Source of the DNA: Thalassia testudinum
Taxonomy: Eukaryota > Streptophyta > Magnoliopsida > Alismatales > Hydrocharitaceae
Assembly: GCA_037157565.1 (NCBI GenBank)
Contig: JAZHRO010000046.1
Coordinates: 12,684,501 to 12,748,500 of the forward strand
Direction of reading: 5' to 3'
Length of the DNA: 64,000 nt
The notes below the pieces were generated by a model that saw only the letters and a program-made list of their open reading frames with translations, had not been told where the DNA came from and did not search any database. The position numbers were made by a program, and so were the translations under genes. This document shows positions 56,562 to 64,000 of this stretch, piece by piece (position 1 is the stretch's first letter; every line of letters begins with the position of its first letter).

Positions 56562-57917
56562 GCCCATCACCACCTCCTTCACTAGCGCACCTCGTACCCA
56601 TCCACTGCATGCGCTCAGGCGCTAACGCAACAACTGCATACCATGCAACCACCAATGCCACACCCACAGTGCAGGCCTTCATCCCCTCTCTGTGCATACT
56701 CTCTACCATCTTCCTCTCCTCCACACGTCGTTGCCCAGCTCACGCCGCAGCTGCAACTGCAGCAACACACGTAGCCAACAGCTGCATGTACATCTAGTAG
56801 CATGCCATCGCCTCCCACGCTCGGCCTGAACCGCACTCACGCACCACATTCTCCTAGCATGTCGGCGCCCACCGCCATTCTTGCACTGCACCCAGTAGGG
56901 TCACCGCACGTACCACCGCCTGCCCGAGCCCCCTCTACGCCCGCACGCCCAGCGCCTGCTTGACCTGCCTCTGTGCGCATCGTGCTCGCCTCCTCACTGC
57001 CATCTTGCCATCTTCGCGCACACCTCTCCACACAACAGCAGCAGCCACCTCCAGTGCACGTCTCCTTGTTGTTTCCCCTCGCCTCCAGACCGCACGCCAT
57101 GCCTCATCGACGCATGCCCACACTCTCTCGCCCCATGCACAGCCAGATCATGACGATCTCCTCTCTGCGCCTCCAGCAGCAGGAAAAACCCAACATACCC
57201 ACCGTCGTCTCCTCCTCGCCGCTGCCACCTCCAGTCGTCATTCGCCATGCTGCCACCACTGTCGAGTAGCCCTCGACCCACTCGACCTTCACCACGCTCG
57301 CCACTACCGCCAACCATCTCCTCCGTGTGTGCGACCAAGGGGAAGGATTTTCCCTATTTCCCTACAGTAATAGCCACATTAAAAATTACATTTACATGCC
57401 ATTAAGAGCTTCATTTTTAGTTAAATATTTGAAGATATATTGTGGCATTTGCTAGCTTGCCCCTCTACTCTTCTCTATTTCTCCTGCATTCTTTTTATAT
57501 CTCTTCCTCCATTTTATTAGTCTTTCCTAAGTTAAATGTTATACTATGTTTGTGAGCAAATGTCTGGTAGTGATAGATTTGCGAGAGGGGATTTTTGTTT
57601 TATGAATATCTTATTATGTTAATCTTATGATCATATCCTTCATCTTTCTCATAAATATGATTCCAGTTTTATCTCACATTGATTTATTAATCTAAAGGGG
57701 ATTTTTGCTTGAATTTTTGGGAGAAGCAAATAGTGAACATTTGATTTCAATAGTAGCAAGTGTTAAATAGGCCATTTCTTCCCTGTAGACACGACTCGCT
57801 CTTCTGCTAGTGGTTTAATTTTAATTAAATATTTTGATTAGTCGATTTTCCATCACTTAGAAATACAATGACAAATCATCTTAATCATCATTTTCGAAAG
57901 CGAAAATCGACTAGTTA

Positions 57918-57922
57918 GTAAG
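57918..57922. repeat. Target-site duplication GTAAG, right of LTR G
   Basis: Second copy of 34431-34435. Element H resumes after it. Confidence 0.82.
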
Positions 57923-59073
57923 TCCTCAAACAAAACATACTTACCCCTGGAGTCACTCCATACTCTGAGTCTGGTTCCCTCAAAGTCATTATCATCCTCT
58001 TGTATGTTTCTTCCCTGGGATTCAAAAAAATCTTCAAATCCATGATCAAGTGTTTCTGATTCCTCCTCAAAAATCAAATTTTCAAGTCTTTGAGACCAAT
58101 ATTGATCCAAGTCTTCCAATTCAGTATCAATTCCCATAAGGTCACCTATGTTGGGTACCTGTAAATCCTCATAATGGTTAATGACAGGTGTCGTCCCTTA
58201 AATAGAGGATCACTTCCTTCCAATATGATTTCGTCCGACATCCAAGACTCGGAATTTGTTAACTTCAGAATCACAATCCTTAAGGAGATCTATTTGAGAT
58301 GCAAAGTCCTCATAGGTGTAAAGTACAGGTTCGGCATCCCTAGGATGGGGTGCAAATTCCACCTCAAAATTCAGAATGGGAGTTGGGTTGACTGTTTGAC
58401 TACAACCCATTTCATCAAATGTAGCACAGATACTATTATTCAAGTTGAGTTCTTCTAATGGGACCATTTACCCTTTCCAATTAAGATCAGGTGGATAATC
58501 ACCAAGATTGCCTTCTAGTGGGCACATCTCATGGGGGACGTCTAAATGATAGCTACTTCTCAAAACAAGATCCCTGTTGTCATTGTTTTCCTCAAAATTA
58601 TCTTGGTAATCGGGGGTATATAGGTAGGGATAAAAATTGACTGTAGGAGGGTCGCTAAGCTGGCTAATCTCTTCAGTTAATCTTTAACTATTCCTCAAAA
58701 TCTCTCCCATAGAATCTATCATTTCTTTCTGCTGTTTTTGCATTTTCATCATAAAGAGGAGAGGCTACTATCAGATTGTGAAGGATAGTCAATCTCAGGT
58801 TCAAGTTGCCTAGGAGTATCGACCCAATCTCGATAAGCAAAATCGTTAAGGGTGGGTGGGTAGGGTATAGTCATGGGAGAGCTATGGCTGGGATACCCTT
58901 CTCTTAGGTTCTACTCATCATCACTAGGTTGGGGATTAATCAGACTAATGCTCTTATAGTAGGAGTAGAAAGGATCCCAATGCTCATCAGATGATGGAAA
59001 ACTGCAGGTCATGGGATTGGGATTCAGTGTTCTAGGGTGAAAGTAAGAGGTGCCATAGCTATTGTAATCCATT
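57923..59073 (-). pseudogene. Element H ORF, N-terminal part
   Basis: Starts MDYNSYGTSYF at 59073. A one-base shift near 59,040 is followed by a TAG at 58911-58913, then TPRQLEPEIDYPSQSD and the coiled-coil segment MQKQQKEMIDSMGEILRNS, all paralleling element E. Later pieces (58210-58467, 57853-58137) include PPDLNW and DQYWSQRLENL (DQFWSQGYEES in E). The frame ends at LTR G and resumes at 34435. Function unknown; two independent copies of the same architecture support a real ancestral protein. Confidence 0.7.
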
Positions 59074-60300
59074 ACTTGAAAAACACACCCAAATCAAACA
59101 CAAGGCAATGGGACTCCTTTTTTTTCTTAAAGTAGATTTGAGCCAACCTCCAACCTACCCCTTAAAGTTGTCAAATGGGGTCAAGTTTGCAACCGTCCGT
59201 TCCCACTTTAGTGGTATAAGAGGGAGTTGTGACTTGAGATCTCTGACAAGCTTTTTGAAAAAGAACAGAGGTCAGTTATGTTATTTCTTGGTGGCCAAAG
59301 AAGCTGTTCAATCAATTATGAGCCCTAAGTCAACCTTCACGTGCCATAGGACCTATACCTTGCTTCAATGATACTCTCAAGTGACTTAGTGAGCAGTTAC
59401 TCCAAAGACATGACTAAGGGATGCAAGTAGGGCGAATCCTTCTTTTGAGGCGATGTGAATGCGGTGCCTCTTAACTACCCTTTTGTTCCTTTAAGGGGTA
59501 TCCCCCTCCTTGAAGTATCAAAACACTTGGACACAAGATAATATCACCACCACAAGATGAAATAGGAGGGTCTACACTGATGAAGAGATCGGTGCCTATA
59601 ACTTTAAGGGACCGAGACCTAGTGCGGTGTCTAGTGTGCCTACTCAGTGTCCGAAGTGTGCATCACACCACAAATCAATTTGTTTTTTAGAAGAATCACA
59701 CACAAGTCCCTTTTGATCAGATCAAATAGGTTGAATCTGATTAGTAGTCTCAGTTTCAGTTAGGGGATCACTGAATTAGGTCAATTCAATCAGTTTAGTG
59801 ATCATGAAATTTAATCCAAATGCAAATGCATGAATAGGAGCTGGATGCACAGATAGAAGGGTATACTTGTCTCTAACAATCTTCATGCAAATATGTATGT
59901 AATGCAAGGGAAGAGATCTAGTATGCTGCTCAATCACCCCTAAATGCGTGCACCTAAGGGCATGCAACTCCTAAATAGGTAGCTTGATATATATATTTTT
60001 TCTTTTTGGAGCAAGCAGGTAGAAATTGAATCATGCACACACAGAAAAATAGCCTTAGCTGTTAAAGAAGGTGGGGATAGACCCCTGAAAATTAGCCCCA
60101 ATTGCTACAAGGGTGAGAAGACTGAAATAAAATAACTCGATGACGAAGGAGAATCCCCTATGAAAGCGAGATCCAGGTCTCCTTTTCTTCACATCCTCTC
60201 CGCGTGTGTAGGCATCGCTCTGCTGTACTTGTCATCTCATCAAATTCCTCACACAGAAATATAGAGAATGGTTGATTGCACAGCAATCATAGGTCCTAGA
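59074..60300 (-). other. 5' leader of element H, truncated
   Basis: No supported gene. The primer site and 5' LTR expected beyond it are missing; sequence of LTR J type begins near 60,301. Confidence 0.5.
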
Positions 60301-62452
60301 TGACCTAAATTAAGCTAGAACTTAGCATAACTTAGTGTAATCCATGCATACATGGGCATACCTTGCATCTTTACTACTTTATTTTAGCTATACATAGAAT
60401 AATGTTTTAATGTGCTGATTAAGTGCATTATATGGTTTGTAGGTAATAAGAAGATTTGAAGTTGGATCTGAAGAATAAAGAGAAGCTAGTGCTGCAGCAG
60501 AGCTAGAGCAGAAGACTTAGGAATAAAGTAGAAAATTAATGTAGGGTTGAGGTATGCTACTCTATGTAGTATAATTTCATGTAGAGTATAAATTATGAAG
60601 AACTTAAGACCAATCCTAGCCCTAGGATAACCCTAGAGACCATTCTAAGCCTTAGCCACACTTAGATTAGGTCACCTTAGACTAGGATATCTCAAAACCC
60701 TAGTTCCAGCCCTTTTCTACACATCCAAATAAGTTATTGGACATCCAGGACCCTTAGACACAACCTGCAGACCTATAACCCAAGTTTGCAATGTTATTGG
60801 ACGTCCAGAGAAGTTGTCAAACATCCAATTTTTGCAAAATCCCAAGCCAGAACCTTGGTTCCTCCCTAACTCTGATTAGATGTCTAGACAAGAAGTCTGG
60901 ACTTCTGATTTTTGAGTATAAGTCATCTGACACTTAGATTAGACATCTGATACTCCTCTCCAGACCATGTTTTCGAAATCAAGCATGGATCTTGATTTCT
61001 TAGGTCCCTAAACCCAATTCCAAACCCTAGGGAACCTAAACTAAGGTACCCTAAGCCTAGTACACTACCCTTAGACCCTCCTAAGAACCTAACTAGGTTC
61101 TCACTGAGCCCAATTGACTTGGATCATAGTCAATTACAAGTTCCTAGTCAATTAGACTCATAGAGTCCAATTGAGCTCTGATCTCAACCTACACAAGTCC
61201 AATTAGACTCAGTGAGAGTCCAATTGACCAAGGCCCAACTTGATTGAGTATTCTCACTCTCAATAAGGTTTGCACTCTTTCAATTAAACTTATTACAAGT
61301 TTAATTGCACATCTACCTTAGTAATTAGGGTTTCCAACCCTAATTCTATGACCTAACCTAACCCAAACCCTTTAGGACCTAACCTAGACCACTAGACCAC
61401 TTAGACACACACATGTTCATGCACACACACACACACCCTCACCTATCCAAAAATACACAAGAGTTCTCTAGAAATGTTATCCAAGTGTTGTTACCTTGGT
61501 TGATAAAAATAGCAACCAAGAGTAATTCAAATTTTTAGATCCACATTTTATGGATCTAAAAACCACCTCCACCTCATCTTGGCTGGCCACCTTGGGGCTC
61601 TCTTTAAAGAGTTCTACACCTCATTAGAGAGCTTCCCTGGGGTCTATTTAAAGACCCTTAGATAGCCACTTGCAACTCATCTTGGTTCTAGAAAACATCC
61701 ACCCATCACCATAGCCTTTCACCTCCACCTTCATGTGCACCTCCATGAGTTCCGCCACCATGGCCATCACCACCTCCACACCAAGAGCCAAGATCACCTC
61801 TCCCTCCTCTCTCCAAGGGTCGGCCTAACCATCATTGGCAGCCCCTCTTCTTTGTCCCTACCACCTCCATCTCAAAGGCCATTGAAGACCACCTCTGATA
61901 TCCTTCTTTCTGCTAGTGTAGATAAGTAGCTCATAGTTCATAGTTTTCTCTGCTTTAATTTTCTACTTTCGTAGTGTAGCTCTCTTCCCCCGCAATGATG
62001 CATGTGTAATCTCCTCATAGATCCATGCATGCACTCATTTTCTGCCATCTAGTTATTTTTTTTAAGCATTCCTATACAAGATTTCAGCTAGATCTAATTT
62101 TGGATTCAATGAAAATCATCTGATTATAGATATCTATGTTTGTTATGAAATCACCATGAGCTTGCTTGCAAATTCTTTATTGTGATAGCAAAGTTGACTA
62201 TTTTAAACTCTGCATCTTTAGCAATAGCATGTCGTGCATAAATACATAAATCATTAAAAGTCGACATGTGTTTTAGCAAGCAAAGAGAGAAAGAGATTAG
62301 AATCGAAATTTGCATTTCCAAAATGCCTCCCTGAGTTCGACCGAGACTCACCATCTTGTTATTACAAATATTTTTGTTTTGATTGGATTTTGCACTAAAC
62401 TATGACATAACGACGATTTTCATATTCGAAAACACAAAAATCCTATTGAACA
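60301..62452 (+). repeat. 5' LTR of element J
   Basis: The 3' edge (TTGAACA) is fixed by the primer site. U5-type motif CCTCCCTGAGTTCGACCGAG near 62,325. Contains repeated GGAC(A/G)TCCAG words (60,735-60,840) and inverted CAATTAGACTC/GAGTCCAATTG modules (61148-61174 and near 61,200-61,230) shared with LTR M. Length about 2.15 kb if the start is right. Confidence 0.65.
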
Positions 62453-62454
62453 AA

Positions 62455-62472
62455 TGGTGCCATTGCTGAGGA
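62455..62472 (+). other. Primer-binding site of element J (tRNA-Asp, decayed)
   Basis: TGGTGCCATTGCTGAGGA, 2 nt after the LTR. It differs from the tRNA-Asp complement at four positions, all transitions. Confidence 0.8.
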
Positions 62473-64000
62473 GGCAACATAATTTTTGATTTCTGATTCT
62501 CTGAACTTCATAGTAGCAAATCTTTATCTGTTGCTCTCTTTGATGTGTAGGAGAATAAAACGAACAAGATCTGCACACACATCGAGCGTAAATTTTAAAA
62601 AAAATCACTTTCACATCTCCTCTCTTAGTCTTATGTTTCCTTTCATGAACCCTAGGTAGATTTTAATTCGATTTGGCTTTCTAAAAAAGAAAAATCCACT
62701 TATTTTCGTTAAAAAAAATTAGGTAGTTAGATTAGGGTTTCCTTTTAAATCTTAGGTTAGAAGTTGCTTGAAAAAAAAATAGAAAGAAAAATTTGAAAAA
62801 GTTTTTCCCTCCAAAAAATTTTGAAAAATTTGAAGAAAAAAGAAAAAAAATTCGAAAAAAAAAGTGTTTTGGTGGGAAGGTTTGAAATTTGAACTTCAAA
62901 CCTTTCAAAAGCCTTTTCACCACATCCCTGATTTTTGACATAATTTCAAGAAGCGATTTAAAAATTCATTTGCCGAAAATATATTGAGCGAAAAAATTAT
63001 GAAATTCAGGTACGAGCTTCATTTTCAAACTATATTTCAAAATGCACCATTTATTTGAGAAAATTCAGATTACGTAATTTTTAAAAATTTGCGAATTACA
63101 AGGGGTCAAGGATTTAAAAATTTTCAAATTTCAAATAGCAATTCCGAACAATCCGCTAATCTGATCTGACCAAAAATGATGGCGTTTGAAAGCTAATCTA
63201 ATTAGCTTTAATTCTAAAATTTTTCTAAATTCTTGGAGTTTGTTTGGTACTATTTCAAATTGAAAAACCAACCAGAGGTCAAAATTATAGATTTGATCCC
63301 TTGACATTTAAAAATTTTTATTTATTCGGTTGAAATAGTAAAAATTACAAAAAAATATTTGTTGAAAAGATAATTGAAAAATGAATCTACCAGTCGAATT
63401 TCAAATTATTTGGATTCCATTTACATATCAGAGAATTATTTTATTTCTGTTGGTTTGTTGAAACCCTAGAACTGCATGAACCCTAGGTTACACCTTTAGG
63501 GTTAAATTTTTAGAGATGACACATTTGGGCTAACGTAGACCAAATCAAGTATAGTGGCTAGCCGGTGAGCTTGGTCACCTTGTGGGCCGCTCACCACAAA
63601 CCCCAGCTAAAGAAAAAGGGTCAAGAAAATTGTTAAAATACATAAATAAACCTGAATTCGTTGTCGTACTATTGGGTCGTCACAACCGCCTTAGTAAAAC
63701 TTAGCCAAATCTGCGGGGCAAAATCAAACGATCACAGCTTAAGGGTACAAAGGAATCGAAGGCATGAGCTGAAGGAAGAACCTTCCTCTTAGTCCCATCG
63801 TTCAGATTGGCTGGGTTAGCTTTGGGGGTTAAGACTACCTTTATTTGATTGAACGACGAATTTTTCTTCAGGAATTAGAATTCTAACAAAAAATCTGGTC
63901 ATCTGATAATAAGGACCATCTGATTGATAGGGCCTTAGCCTTGTCTGGCTTGGCTGCACCAACCCAGGGGTTGCTTGGTGTATGCAAGGGAGGAGGTCAC
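62473..64000 (+). other. 5' leader of element J
   Basis: 1.5 kb, AT-rich, with many A runs and AAATTTT words (62,690-63,120) and no supported gene. 63,721-63,782 matches the leader of element A (about 14,150-14,208, minus strand). Confidence 0.55.

Larger units (their letters stand above)
34436..57917 (+). repeat. Solo LTR G, split by elements D and E
   Basis: Starts TGATGAGCCC at 34436 and ends at 57917 (CA changed to TA). Its three pieces are 34436-34861, 48895-49149 and 56562-57917, about 2.04 kb in total. The U5-type end (GACACGACTCGCTCTTCTGC near 57,788) matches LTR E in the opposite orientation. With a duplication on both sides and only one LTR it is a solo LTR. Proline/alanine/cysteine-rich reading frames at 56609-57370 are in the C-rich middle and are not genes. 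Confidence 0.8.
27750..60300 (-). mobile_element. Element H: old non-autonomous LTR element, heavily nested
   Basis: Minus-strand scaffold rebuilt from pieces on both sides of later insertions: 3' LTR (27750-31468, with a LINE inside), polypurine tract, 3' noncoding region to about 32,550, LTR K, ORF tail (33806-34435), solo LTR G with D and E inside (34436-57917), ORF head (57923-59073) and leader to about 60,300. The 5' LTR and primer site are lost where element J begins. Its LTR and ORF match those of element E. No gag or pol sequence is present in any piece. Confidence 0.75.
60301..64000 (+). mobile_element. Element J: Athila-like LTR element, 5' part only
   Basis: Plus-strand element running off the window: 5' LTR to 62452, primer site, then 1.5 kb of leader. 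The leader shares a block with element A. Coding regions, if any, are beyond the window. The 5' edge at 60301 (TGACCTAAATT) is a best guess. Confidence 0.7.

Noticed and set aside
56609..57370. Cys/His-rich frames on both strands
   Set aside because: Part of LTR G's C-rich middle. No domain, and frames are open on both strands only because AT content is low.
1..64000. CRISPR array, bacterial operon, or host single-copy gene
   Set aside because: No regularly spaced short repeats and no bacterial coding density. Every recognisable protein motif belongs to retroelements.

Overview
The window is plant nuclear repeat DNA, and I see no host gene in it. It is a stack of LTR retrotransposons of the Athila-like branch of Ty3/gypsy, their solo LTRs, and one LINE. 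Diagnostic signs are gag-protease-RT-RNaseH-integrase remnants (protease core LLDLGAS, RT box FMDD, integrase with H2C2 finger and D,D,E), LTRs of about 1.4-4 kb ending TG...CA, 5-bp target duplications, polypurine tracts of the type AGGCATGGGGGTA, and primer-binding sites matching the 3' end of plant tRNA-Asp. An angiosperm is the likely source; I cannot name a species.

Left block (1-25,560). An LTR tail (P, 1-605) abuts element B (minus strand, 748 to about 19,990). B has a 3' LTR and gag/pol remnants, but its 5' end is missing. Element A (minus, 5,288-16,828; duplication TGGTC) is inserted in B's integrase and is complete in structure, though its gag-pol carries ten in-frame stops and two frameshifts. 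To the right, LTR M (plus) is split by a 4.0-kb solo LTR N (minus, 20,873-24,908; duplication CATGC). The stretch 25,561-27,749 is AT-rich with no recognisable gene.

Right block (27,750-64,000). Old element H (minus) forms the scaffold: 3' LTR at 27,750-31,468 carrying a 5'-truncated LINE (to 29,766), and an internal region cut by LTR K (about 32,550-33,805) and by solo LTR G (plus; ends at 34,436 and 57,917; duplication GTAAG). G itself received two elements: D (plus, 34,862-48,889), whose 3' LTR holds inverted solo LTR L (45,677-48,578; duplication ATATG), and E (minus, 49,150-56,556; duplication GTCAC). Element J (plus) starts near 60,301 and runs off the window.

The most interesting content is in E, H and D. 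They carry Athila-type LTRs, primer sites and polypurine tracts but no gag or pol. Each instead has one long reading frame for an acidic, Asn/Asp/Ser-rich protein I do not recognise. E and H share theirs (N-terminal MDY, a glutamine/lysine-rich coiled-coil segment, a TAG codon at almost the same position); D has a different one with an 879-bp internal tandem duplication. They look like non-autonomous elements that borrow RT and integrase from partners such as A, with which they share a hairpin next to the polypurine tract and other 3' blocks. Other points are a tRNA-like Pol III promoter sequence in both LTRs of A and a perfect 32-bp inverted repeat in the LTR of B.
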